DNA from: Prevotellaceae bacterium UBA2448
Lineage (GTDB): Bacteria > Bacteroidota > Bacteroidia > Bacteroidales > Bacteroidaceae
Length of the DNA stretch: 41,869 nt
Assembly: GCA_002342585.1 (NCBI GenBank)
Contig: DDQG01000021.1
Location: 1 to 41,869, forward strand
Reading direction: 5' to 3'
Shown here: positions 1-7,618 of the stretch, piece after piece
How positions within the stretch are numbered: position 1 is the first letter of the stretch
Layout of the letters: each line of letters begins with the position of its first letter
Position numbers and translations under genes: made by a program
The notes under the pieces: generated by a model
Seen by the model: the letters and a program-made list of their open reading frames with translations, nothing else
What the model was told of the DNA's origin: nothing
Database searches by the model: none

Positions 1-25
1 CTCTTCCGCCTTTGGTTAACTGAGG

Positions 26-70
26 ACGAAAGAAGGACGAAGAACGAAAGACGAAAGACGAAAACGAAAA
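26..70. repeat. Degenerate 7-bp tandem repeat, unit ACGAAAG (locus A)
   Basis: Units ACGAAAG/ACGAAGA follow one another at 26, 37, 44, 51 and 58, mostly with 7-bp steps, then decay into A-rich sequence with more ACAAAA/ACGAAA words to about 106. It lies downstream of the terminator of the receptor operon, in non-coding DNA. No gene is visible in 1-233 apart from this repeat and the terminator. Confidence 0.7.
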
Positions 71-175
71 TAGTTCTTTGACAAAACAAAAACAAAAACG
101 AAAAACGATAACCTTAACCTGCCTGGCGGGTAGCGTTGGGGGGTGAACAATAATTTGAAATAATTGACATAAAAT

Positions 176-210
176 CAAAAAAAACTCGCTCAACAACAAA
201 GTCGAGCGAG
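176..210 (-). terminator. Rho-independent terminator of the receptor/chelatase operon
   Basis: Read on the minus strand, the stem CTCGCTC ... GAGCGAG (arms at 204-210 and 185-191, 12-nt loop) is followed directly by a run of T. It lies about 24 bp past the stop codon of the second TonB-dependent receptor gene, where the operon should end. Confidence 0.8.
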
Positions 211-233
211 ATGAATTGAATGATTATAATTCG

Positions 234-2306
234 TTAGTTCTTGAACCTTACTTTCAGTCCGATGACGAGCATGGTGCCGGGTGAGTAGAGGGCGTATTTG
301 CGATTTGGGGAATCGATGCGGTCATCTACTTTGTTGAAGATGTTGTCGATACCTATGCCCGGTTCGATGAATGCCCAACGGACTACGTCGAAGGTGTGGG
401 TGGTATAGAGGTTCCAGAGGGTGAAGCCTGGGGCATCTTCGTAGGTGCCTGTGTAGTAGGTCTTCGACTGCAGGCGACCATTGAGGTTTACGTTCAGACT
501 GTAGTGACCCCATGTGTGGCGGTAGTTGGCTGCAACTGTTCCTGCATGGCGTATGCTGCGCTCCAGTACGGTCCATTCACCGTCGGTCTGAGTGCGGGCA
601 TGGGTGTAGGCATAGTTACCTGAGAGGTTGAAGCCTGGGAATATGTTTGCAGAAACATTGACCTGTACTCCCTTCACATCGCCTTTGTCGCTGTTCTGAT
701 AGAGGGCATAGCTGGTCAGTTTCGAAGCCTGGGCAGCTGTCATCTCAGGAAATTCGCTCTGTAGCATAGCCAGTGTGGGAGCATCAACTGCAATGTTTTT
801 CTTTACAACCATATCGTTGATGCGGTTGATGAATCCGGTAACACTCACGGTGAAGATATTGGAGTGGTATTCGGCATTGAGTGCGAAGTAATGGCTCTTC
901 TCCGGTTTCAGGTCGCGATTGCCGAAGCTAATCTGTGCCTTGCCACGGTTGACTGAGAAGTAGTGGTAGTAGAGTTCGTCGAGTCCCGGAGCACGGAAGC
1001 CAGCTGAGTAGGTAGCACGAAAACGGAAGTTGCCTGGTGCATACATAAGTGTGGCTTTAGGTGTGAGGTGGTTCTTGAATGCCTCATGATGGGTGAAACG
1101 GAGTCCGGCAGTGATAGTGAAGTCGCGCAGGAACTTATGTTCGTGCTGTGCATAGGCTGCAAGAGTGTAAGCACCTTTGTCTATGTTGCCTGACGAAGCC
1201 TCAAGGTAATCGTGGCGCCAGTCGGCTCCGAAGATGGTAGTCGAGTTATCGAAGAGTCCGAGGATTGCCTTCACTTCTCCGTCGAGGGCTCGCTGACGTT
1301 TCGACTGCACATAATCGCCTACAGCATTCGTCTTTGTAGCCACATCATATTCCTTGCCGTAGCGGAAGTAGTCGGCTACGAAGTCTGCCTGCAAAGAATT
1401 GCGATTGGAGAATTTATAGATACCGCCTGCGTTCCATCGGAGTCCCCGATAGCGCATTTCGTAGTCGGTACCGCCAGTAATGTCGGTACGAGTGGCGGGG
1501 CGCTCTGTAATCTTATTTGAGTAGTCGATGCCGGCATTGAGTGCGAGGTGCTGATTGGGCGAGAGTGTGAACTTCTGCCCCAACACATTGGCATGATAGC
1601 CAGTGAAGAGAGGTGCGAGGGTGCGCTGAGTCGTTGTCTCGTTTTTATCGGTGTATTCCAGTTCATTGGTCTGATAACTGTCAGCACGATCATGACTGTA
1701 CGAGGTATAGGAACCGAATCCTTTTGTGTAGATGTCCAGAAGGACGTTTTCGGTCAGTTGTCCGTGACCCGACACACGAGTATCGCTACCACCTTGTATG
1801 AGGTTTTGTGTGGGTTGGTCGGTGATGATATTGATAACACCGGCGATAGCATCAGAACCATAGAGCGAGCTGGCTGCTCCGTCGAGTACTTCGATTCGTT
1901 TCACACGCGACATATTGATGCGGTTGAGGTCGATGTTGTTCGATATATCGCCTGTAAGTCTCTGTCCGTTGATGAGTATGAGGATGTACTTATTTCCCAG
2001 TCCGTCGAGACGAAGGAAGGTTCCCATTGAGGAAGGAGCCATAGACACCTGAGGCATCATGCGGGTAAGTGCTCCGTCGAGGGTTGTGATGCCCTGTTCC
2101 TGCATTTCAAGTGCGGAAAGCACATGAACAGGAGTGGCTGTACTCTTCAGACGCTGATGGTGACCGGAACCGGTTACTACGACAGGGTTCAAATTATGGG
2201 TGCGAACTACGGCAGCCGAGTCGCTTCTCTCCATGCGGTGTATTTGAGAGAAAGCAGTGCTCCCAAAGGAGAGCACTGCCAACAACAAAAATGATAATTT
2301 TTTCAC
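234..2306 (-). CDS. TonB-dependent outer-membrane receptor, BtuB-like (second receptor)
   Basis: A 690-residue outer-membrane receptor that probably imports a corrinoid or related metal-tetrapyrrole using TonB energy. The N-terminus has a signal peptide (to about residue 20) and a Ton-box-like PVVVTGSG near residue 42. The plug domain follows, with ILILINGQRL and the typical LYGSDAIAGVINIIT, then a beta-barrel that ends in a hydrophobic/aromatic strand (LVIGLKVRF). The start codon is GTG. The frame opens 15 bp after the stop of the CbiK-like lipoprotein gene, so it is the third gene of the riboswitch-led operon. Its plug resembles that of the first receptor (3454-5670), but the two are clearly diverged and so may take different ligands. 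The substrate is inferred from the riboswitch and neighbours; heme or another porphyrin cannot be excluded from sequence. Confidence 0.88.
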   Translation of the reverse strand: MKKLSFLLLAVLSFGSTAFSQIHRMERSDSAAVVRTHNLNPVVVTGSGHHQRLKSTATPVHVLSALEMQEQGITTLDGALTRMMPQVSMAPSSMGTFLRLDGLGNKYILILINGQRLTGDISNNIDLNRINMSRVKRIEVLDGAASSLYGSDAIAGVINIITDQPTQNLIQGGSDTRVSGHGQLTENVLLDIYTKGFGSYTSYSHDRADSYQTNELEYTDKNETTTQRTLAPLFTGYHANVLGQKFTLSPNQHLALNAGIDYSNKITERPATRTDITGGTDYEMRYRGLRWNAGGIYKFSNRNSLQADFVADYFRYGKEYDVATKTNAVGDYVQSKRQRALDGEVKAILGLFDNSTTIFGADWRHDYLEASSGNIDKGAYTLAAYAQHEHKFLRDFTITAGLRFTHHEAFKNHLTPKATLMYAPGNFRFRATYSAGFRAPGLDELYYHYFSVNRGKAQISFGNRDLKPEKSHYFALNAEYHSNIFTVSVTGFINRINDMVVKKNIAVDAPTLAMLQSEFPEMTAAQASKLTSYALYQNSDKGDVKGVQVNVSANIFPGFNLSGNYAYTHARTQTDGEWTVLERSIRHAGTVAANYRHTWGHYSLNVNLNGRLQSKTYYTGTYEDAPGFTLWNLYTTHTFDVVRWAFIEPGIGIDNIFNKVDDRIDSPNRKYALYSPGTMLVIGLKVRFKN

Positions 2307-2321
2307 GACGAAAAAAAGATA

Positions 2322-3467
2322 TTATTCTTCTGGGTACATTGAGTGGTAAGCATCTTCGAAGAACGCAGCATTCTTAGTATGGTCAATCCAGATGTTGCGA
2401 ATGCCTTCGAGTTCGAGCAAACCGAGTGGATGCTTGTTTACTACAGGTACTACAGACTCGTAGCCTTTGTGGTTGAAGTACTCGTACCAGCTATTGTCTT
2501 CGCTTGTAGGATCTGTTGCATCCCAATAACCAGCACCTTCACCTGCCATATCGTTGTGAGCGTGGTCACCGGCAATTGACATAAGTGCGTGGAGATATAC
2601 CTTACCACTGTTAACTCCGTCTGTCTTCATACGAGCTTCTACATCCTGCTTGTAGTTGTCTGGCATATCAACTGTGCCGACATAGAACTTAGGATTGATT
2701 TCCTGGAGTGCATCTTCCAGCTGTGTGTAGCGAACGTTTGCCTTGAAGGTATCGTAGTTGTCAGGGTTACCATGACCCATGAAGGCAACTACACCATTCT
2801 GTGCTTCGCTTGCGTAGAGTGTGCTGAGCTCGGTAGCAACTGCTGGAACGTCAACTTCAGGGTCGAAGAGCAGAGGCATACCGAATCGGATAGCCTCATT
2901 AGCCTCGAGCTGTTTAAGATATTCATCGTCGAGGTGTGCACTTGCAATGTAACCATTGTTCATAAACTTCTTAACAGATGCAAGTACAGCTGCGAACTCC
3001 TCACCAGGGATGACCTGAAGAGACTGAACGTAGATTTTGTCATACTTTGCATTACCAATGGCATGGAGGAGGTAACGAGGTTCGTAGTACTGACGGCTTA
3101 CGATGTTATCATTATCATCGGGATTCTCACCAATTGCAGCACGGTTGATACAGATGTCGCTTGAGAAACTCATATAGACGTCAGCCTGTTGGAATGCTGC
3201 CTTGTAAGCTTCAACAGTCTTGTCGAAAGCAAGAAAGGCATTGTTCCAAGTAGAACCGAAGGCAACGAGCAGGATAGCTTCTTTATTACCAGACTTAGCT
3301 TTTGTTTCAGCTACCATGTTGTCGTTGTAAGTGTACTCAGAAACCATGTTTTCAACGATTTTCTCAACGATTTTTTCTTTGCTGTCATCGTTTCCACAAG
3401 AAGTGAAAACAGGAGCTGTCAGGGCAATAGCCACTGCAGCGAAGAGGAATGATTTAATCTTCTTCAT
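2322..3467 (-). CDS. cbiK: CbiK-like sirohydrochlorin cobaltochelatase, predicted lipoprotein
   Basis: A 381-residue chelatase of the CbiK family, which in Salmonella inserts Co2+ into sirohydrochlorin. The family's metal ligands appear conserved: Glu157 in IPGEEF, His232 in FMGHG and His302 in AGDHAHNDMA, aligned by motif to Salmonella Glu89, His145 and His207. Unlike cytosolic CbiK it begins with a hydrophobic segment ending in FTSC, so Cys24 is probably lipidated and the enzyme sits outside the cytoplasm. It overlaps the upstream receptor gene by 14 bp and is followed by a second receptor gene. Related cases are the periplasmic CbiK of Desulfovibrio vulgaris and the CbiK-like hemin-binding lipoprotein IhtB of Porphyromonas gingivalis, encoded next to a TonB receptor. 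It could insert cobalt, remove a metal from an incoming tetrapyrrole, or only bind ligand. Confidence 0.85.
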   Translation of the reverse strand: MKKIKSFLFAAVAIALTAPVFTSCGNDDSKEKIVEKIVENMVSEYTYNDNMVAETKAKSGNKEAILLVAFGSTWNNAFLAFDKTVEAYKAAFQQADVYMSFSSDICINRAAIGENPDDNDNIVSRQYYEPRYLLHAIGNAKYDKIYVQSLQVIPGEEFAAVLASVKKFMNNGYIASAHLDDEYLKQLEANEAIRFGMPLLFDPEVDVPAVATELSTLYASEAQNGVVAFMGHGNPDNYDTFKANVRYTQLEDALQEINPKFYVGTVDMPDNYKQDVEARMKTDGVNSGKVYLHALMSIAGDHAHNDMAGEGAGYWDATDPTSEDNSWYEYFNHKGYESVVPVVNKHPLGLLELEGIRNIWIDHTKNAAFFEDAYHSMYPEE

Positions 3468-5670
3468 AGTTTGAATTTTTAGGAGTTAATAATTTATGTT
3501 GTTTAGAACTTTTTCCGTAGTTAAAACGGATAACAAAAGATGCATGTACGGTAGTACCTGAGGTATTATTACCCAGGTGGAAAGGACGCATGGTGCGGTC
3601 AACAAAATTGAATATGTTGTCAACACCGAACTCAAGACGATAGGTCAGCAGTTTGCCCGTGCGACCGAAATCGTGGGTGGTATTGATGCGCCATATCTGG
3701 AAGGGAGCTCCGTTGCCATTGTTCTGATAGAAACGTGTACTGCTGCCTCGAGTCGAAAGACTGACACCCAGTTTGTATATCTTTGAAAAGGCATGACCAT
3801 AGATGACCGATGCGCTCCACTTATGATGGGCTGTTCCGTCGATGATGACTTCCATCATCCTGTTCTTGGAGTTGTCGTAGAGATGAGCTTTAGTGTTCAG
3901 ATAGCTATATGCCGATGTGAACGACAGTTCGGAGAGAATCTTGTAGGAGAGGGTCACGTCGATACCCCATGTGCGGGCATCGTCCATATTCTTATACATA
4001 CGAGCCTGAACACTGTTGCTGCCGTCGCCAAGGTAGGCTGTGGTGATTCCAGCGGGAATTTCGCCTACAGGCACATTAGTAAGCGCTATCATATTGTCGA
4101 GGCGGTTCAGATAACCCGTAACAGAAGCAGTAAGGCGGTTGCCACGATATTCTGCATTTGCAGAGAAGTAGTTGCTGGTTTGCGGTTTCAGGTTGGTGTT
4201 GCCTATATTGAAGAAAGTGCTGCTTCCCATTACATGCAGATAGCGGTAATGGAGTTCCTTGACAGTAGGCGATTTGAATCCCTGACTCCAACCCAGACGG
4301 AAACGGAAGTCGCCCGCTGAGAACATAGCACTGAGTTTTGGAGTCAGCCGGACACCAAAATTACGATTGCGAACCAGTCGGAGTCCTCCGGTTATATTCA
4401 GCCATTTCAACGCATTGAATTCGTCCTGTGCATAGAGTGCCGCAGTCCAGTCGCTAGCTGTACCCGACTCGGTGCGGTCGGGAGCTTTCAGGTAGTCGTA
4501 GCGATATTCGGCACCTACATTAAGTGTGTTTTCACTAGGCAGATAGAAGATACCCTTCAGCTGTCCCATGACTCGCTGCTGGTCGCTCTGCAGTTTCTGT
4601 TGTCCTGCATACATCGGAACGGAAAACCACTCACCATTCTGAGCACCGAACTCCTCACCCCTGAGCAGGATGTATTCGTAAGTTCTGGCTGTATAGTTAT
4701 AGTAGTAGTCGTGAAGGTTCCAATCTACATCAAGAGTAAGCTGATTGCGGCGCGACGAACTTTTATCACCATTCAAGAACCACTTACCTCCTGTCGAAGC
4801 GGAAGCATTCTTATAGTGCAAGTCGTAGGTATATACATCGCAACTGGCATGTTTGCCGTTTCGAGGGCGGTTGATATTCTTGAGGTAGAAGGAACCGTCG
4901 GCGTAGAGTTCGAGGTTGTCTATCGGATTATATGTAAAGCGCTGGGCTATCTGCCAGTTATTGAATTTGTTTACAGTCTTGTTCCTACTATCGGTCAAAA
5001 CCATAGCCTCGGCATATTCCTCGGTAGTATTCTGCCAACCGTCACTGCGCTGCAACTGGAAATTTGTCTGACTGCCAAACCTGCCGATATTGAGAAATAC
5101 TGCATCGTGCTGGCGCAAGTCGTTGTGAGTGCCGTAGCGAGTAGCATTCTCTGCATAAACACCCTTCTGTGTGTGTTTCTTAGTGATGATATTGATAACT
5201 CCAGCCATAGCATCACTTCCGTAGAGAGCACTTTGGGCGCCCTTTACAATTTCTATCTTTTCAATGTTATGAGGGTCTATAAGCGAGAGGTCGTTTTCCC
5301 CGCCTACATCACCATGAATACGTTTGCCGTCAACCAGTATAAGAATATAGCTGTTGCCCAATCCGTTCAGCTGCATCTGGCTACCCATATCGCCTTCGGA
5401 GAAAGCAAAGGAAGCGGTTAGTCCGCTGAGAATATCCTCGATGCTGCGACCACCATACTGCTGTAGCATCTGACGTGTGATGACCTCAGTCTGAACGGGT
5501 ACATCCTTCAGAAGGTGGCGGGTACCAGTTCCGGTAACCACTACTTCCTGCAGACTGTCAGACTTCCACACAGCAGACTGGGCAGACACACATAAAACAA
5601 ATAGCCATTGCAATGCCACACATATGACAGCAGCCTTGAAACAGCGTTTAGATAACGGATTTTCTCTCAT
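3454..5670 (-). CDS. btuB: TonB-dependent outer-membrane receptor, BtuB-like (first receptor)
   Basis: A 738-residue TonB-dependent receptor, probably for cobalamin or its precursors. It has a signal peptide (cleavage near residue 30, VSAQS), a Ton-box-like EVVVTGTG around residue 43, a plug domain with ILILVDGKRI and LYGSDAMAGVINIIT, and a long beta-barrel. It is the first gene downstream of the cobalamin riboswitch, with the ATG 57 bp past the riboswitch 3' end. That is the strongest evidence for a corrinoid substrate. Its last residues form a hydrophilic tail after the presumed final barrel strand, and its 3' end overlaps the CbiK-like gene by 14 bp, so translation is probably coupled. No BtuG- or BtuH-type surface lipoprotein is encoded beside it; the chelatase-like lipoprotein occupies that position. 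Confidence 0.9.
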   Translation of the reverse strand: MRENPLSKRCFKAAVICVALQWLFVLCVSAQSAVWKSDSLQEVVVTGTGTRHLLKDVPVQTEVITRQMLQQYGGRSIEDILSGLTASFAFSEGDMGSQMQLNGLGNSYILILVDGKRIHGDVGGENDLSLIDPHNIEKIEIVKGAQSALYGSDAMAGVINIITKKHTQKGVYAENATRYGTHNDLRQHDAVFLNIGRFGSQTNFQLQRSDGWQNTTEEYAEAMVLTDSRNKTVNKFNNWQIAQRFTYNPIDNLELYADGSFYLKNINRPRNGKHASCDVYTYDLHYKNASASTGGKWFLNGDKSSSRRNQLTLDVDWNLHDYYYNYTARTYEYILLRGEEFGAQNGEWFSVPMYAGQQKLQSDQQRVMGQLKGIFYLPSENTLNVGAEYRYDYLKAPDRTESGTASDWTAALYAQDEFNALKWLNITGGLRLVRNRNFGVRLTPKLSAMFSAGDFRFRLGWSQGFKSPTVKELHYRYLHVMGSSTFFNIGNTNLKPQTSNYFSANAEYRGNRLTASVTGYLNRLDNMIALTNVPVGEIPAGITTAYLGDGSNSVQARMYKNMDDARTWGIDVTLSYKILSELSFTSAYSYLNTKAHLYDNSKNRMMEVIIDGTAHHKWSASVIYGHAFSKIYKLGVSLSTRGSSTRFYQNNGNGAPFQIWRINTTHDFGRTGKLLTYRLEFGVDNIFNFVDRTMRPFHLGNNTSGTTVHASFVIRFNYGKSSKQHKLLTPKNSNYEED

Positions 5671-5727
5671 TTTAAGTTTTTACGAAGCGCATATTCCTGT
5701 GCACGCGTAACACATTATTTATAATAT

Positions 5728-5898
5728 ATGGCAGGTCTTCTGACTTTCCCTTGTCTGCTTCGCCTTCCCGACAGAATATATCAGTGTGTCAGTGGCTCTT
5801 TTCAAGCAAACCCCAAATAAGGATTACAGCTGCAGGTACAGTTCCGGACTCGCACCGGATTCCCTTGCATCGAGACGACAACTTCGTCTGATTACCAT
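5728..5898 (-). ncRNA. Cobalamin (AdoCbl-type) riboswitch
   Basis: On the minus strand the region contains the B12-box GCCACTG (5790-5796), the purine-rich core GGGAATCCGGTGCGAGTCC, and a 3' end reading AAGTCAGAAGACCTGCCAT whose CCAT can pair with ATGG at the 5' end. These are the signature elements of the cobalamin riboswitch family. It lies between a TAnnTTTG promoter and the first receptor gene. High corrinoid is therefore expected to shut down the receptor-chelatase-receptor operon. The expression platform in the 57 bp before the ATG has no obvious terminator, which suggests translational control. Confidence 0.93.
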
Positions 5899-5909
5899 TA
5901 TTTTCGCTG

Positions 5910-5917
5910 CAAAGATA
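5910..5917 (-). promoter_or_regulatory. -7 box of the receptor operon promoter
   Basis: Minus-strand TATCTTTG matches the Bacteroidetes -7 consensus TAnnTTTG and lies about 12 bp upstream of the riboswitch 5' end. No convincing -33 TTTG is visible at 19-21 bp, so the call rests on the -7 box and its position. Confidence 0.6.
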
Positions 5918-5960
5918 GATATAATTATGTTAATAAAACATCTATATTCAAAAAAAATTG

Positions 5961-5968
5961 TAATTTTG
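5961..5968 (+). promoter_or_regulatory. -7 box immediately upstream of cbiA
   Basis: TAATTTTG matches TAnnTTTG and ends 5 bp before the cbiA ATG (5974), so transcription would begin at or next to the start codon. No -33 box is clear. Confidence 0.45.
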
Positions 5969-5973
5969 CACCT

Positions 5974-6627
5974 ATGAAATCCCAATTCCTCATAGCAGCA
6001 CCGATGAGCGGCTCAGGCAAAACAACCATTGCCCGAGGGCTTATGGCATTGCTGACGGAGAAGGGCTATAAGGTGCAACCATTCAAGTGCGGACCTGACT
6101 ATATCGACACAAAATTTCACGAGGCTGTATGCAGGCGTCCGAGTATCAACCTCGACACGTTCATGGCTTCTGCAGAACACGTAAAGGAACTCTACACCCA
6201 CTACGGAAGCGATGCAGACATATGCGTTGTGGAAGGTATGATGGGACTCTTCGACGGCTACGACCGCGAGAAAGGTTCGTCGTATGAAATTGCACGTGTA
6301 CTGAACATCCCAGTCGTACTTGTAGTGGATGCCAGGTCGGCAGCCTATTCAACAGCAGCCCTGCTCACAGGATTCACTACGTTCAGAAAGGATGTGCGCA
6401 TTGCTGGCGTCATATTTAATAAGGTAGGTTCGGAGAAACATATCGGGATGCTGAGACAAGTATGCGAAGACCTGAACATAGAATGTTTCGGGTACCTGCC
6501 TAAAGACACAGCGCTCGAACAGGGTTCAAGGTATCTGGGACTCGATTTCTCAGAAAAAACAGAGACTGCAAGACTGGTAGAATTGTTGGAAAAACACATA
6601 GCATGGAACAGACTCCTAACACTCTGA
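5974..6627 (+). CDS. cbiA: Cobyrinate a,c-diamide synthase, N-terminal ATPase half (split CbiA)
   Basis: 217 residues that match the synthetase domain of CbiA/CobB, which amidates carboxylates a and c of cobyrinic acid with ATP and glutamine. It carries the P-loop SGSGKTT (residues 12-18), PFKCGPDYIDTKFH and VVEGMMGLFDG. The last residues (LVELLEKHIAWNRLLTL) still look like the normal end of this domain. The frame then stops at 6627, while the glutaminase half continues in the -1 frame from 6603. Intact family members have about 430-460 residues; the two pieces together make about 400. The pieces are either a frameshifted single gene (one base lost near 6624, or a sequence error) or a genuine split with coupled translation. 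First gene of a plus-strand cobalamin operon. Confidence 0.85.
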   Translation: MKSQFLIAAPMSGSGKTTIARGLMALLTEKGYKVQPFKCGPDYIDTKFHEAVCRRPSINLDTFMASAEHVKELYTHYGSDADICVVEGMMGLFDGYDREKGSSYEIARVLNIPVVLVVDARSAAYSTAALLTGFTTFRKDVRIAGVIFNKVGSEKHIGMLRQVCEDLNIECFGYLPKDTALEQGSRYLGLDFSEKTETARLVELLEKHIAWNRLLTL

Positions 6628-7160
6628 TAGCACGAAACGCGGAGTCGTTCTCCTTTATCTATCAGGAGAATATAGACCGATTGGGCAACGTCTGTTTCTT
6701 TGACCCAGAAAAGGACGTTCCGCAGTTGGCAGACGTAGATTTGCTCTATCTGCCTGGTGGCTATCCTGAGAAACATCTGGAGGCTCTGACAGGCAATGAG
6801 GTTTGCCGCAAAGCCATAAAGGAGTATGCCGAACGGGGAGGAAGAATTGTAGCTGAATGCGGCGGCATGATGTATCTATGCAATAGTATCATCAGTGACG
6901 AAGGGACATTCCCCATGTGTGGTGTGCTACCCTATTCTGTCAGTGCCCGAAAGGCAGACAGAAAACTATCGTTGGGTTATCGGAGGTTTGTACTCGACGG
7001 AAAGGAATACCGCGGACACGAATTCCATTACACTCAGTTTGTGGGCAACCTGCCCGAAAGTGCTGTTCAAGTGTATGATGCCAAGGGACTCCCAGTAGCA
7101 ACCCCAGTGATGAGATATAAGAATGTATTAGCCAGTTATACACATTTGTATCAGATATGA
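6603..7160 (+). CDS. cbiA: Cobyrinate a,c-diamide synthase, C-terminal glutaminase half (split CbiA)
   Basis: 185 residues that match the type-3 glutamine amidotransferase half of CbiA. The typical start of this half (IARNAESFSFIYQENIDRL) begins at codon 9, right where the upstream frame ends. LYLPGGYPEKH, the nucleophile Cys in AECGGMMYL and the histidine region GHEFHYTQF are all intact, so the domain looks functional. Its ATG at 6603 lies inside the upstream frame, giving a 25-bp overlap, and no strong Shine-Dalgarno is visible. Both halves retain their key residues, which argues against long-standing decay. The two polypeptides could associate, or the real product may be one chain. Confidence 0.82.
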   Translation: MEQTPNTLIARNAESFSFIYQENIDRLGNVCFFDPEKDVPQLADVDLLYLPGGYPEKHLEALTGNEVCRKAIKEYAERGGRIVAECGGMMYLCNSIISDEGTFPMCGVLPYSVSARKADRKLSLGYRRFVLDGKEYRGHEFHYTQFVGNLPESAVQVYDAKGLPVATPVMRYKNVLASYTHLYQI

Positions 7161-7618
7161 AACAAATATATACAAAAACAGGTGATGACGGAATGACAAG
7201 TCTGCGCGAGGGAGTACGTGTAGAGAAAGATGATCTGCGCATAGAGACCAACGGACAGATAGACATGCTTAATTCTCTGATTGGCCTTGTGGCAGAAGGA
7301 AACGACCTCCTGACCGACATACAACGAGAGCTCATGACGATAATGAGCCATGTAGCAACACCAGATGGCAAACAGAATCCGCGTCAGTTGCATTGCGACG
7401 AACTTACCGCCAGAATGGAACAAGCCATTGATGCCTCCAAAACACCTAAGGGCTTTGTCTTGCCAAGAGGAATGATTCATGTAGCAAGAGCTCAATGCCG
7501 CACTACAGAACGCCGACTATGGACTCTCTCACGACAACACTCCATAGACCCAAGCATCCTAAAAATGATAAATCGCCTGTCTGATTATCTTTTTGCTTTA
7601 GCCATAGAAAAAGAATGA
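7157..7618 (+). CDS. Cob(I)yrinic acid a,c-diamide adenosyltransferase, PduO type
   Basis: 153 residues of the PduO/MMAB-type ATP:corrinoid adenosyltransferase family, which attaches the 5'-deoxyadenosyl upper ligand to Co(I) corrinoid. The N-terminal ATP-binding motif YTKTGDDGMTSL, the central helix HVARAQCRTTERRLW (with the R..CR..ER signature) and the C-terminal RLSDYLFALA are present. The usual VDEL after the N-terminal motif is IDML here. At 153 residues it is shorter than common members (about 180-190). It overlaps cbiA by 4 bp and cbiP by 4 bp. Its position between the a,c-diamide synthase and cobyric acid synthase genes follows the order of the reactions. Confidence 0.88.
   Translation: MKQIYTKTGDDGMTSLREGVRVEKDDLRIETNGQIDMLNSLIGLVAEGNDLLTDIQRELMTIMSHVATPDGKQNPRQLHCDELTARMEQAIDASKTPKGFVLPRGMIHVARAQCRTTERRLWTLSRQHSIDPSILKMINRLSDYLFALAIEKE

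Noticed and set aside
5786..5977. 63-codon open frame on the plus strand
   Set aside because: It lies across the cobalamin riboswitch and promoter on the other strand and its product resembles nothing.
6554..6560. AAAAAAC run in cbiA as a programmed -1 frameshift site
   Set aside because: The reading phase is wrong for the canonical X XXY YYZ heptamer (codons are GAA AAA ACA), and the conserved residues of the first frame continue for more than 20 codons after it, so a slip here would lose them.
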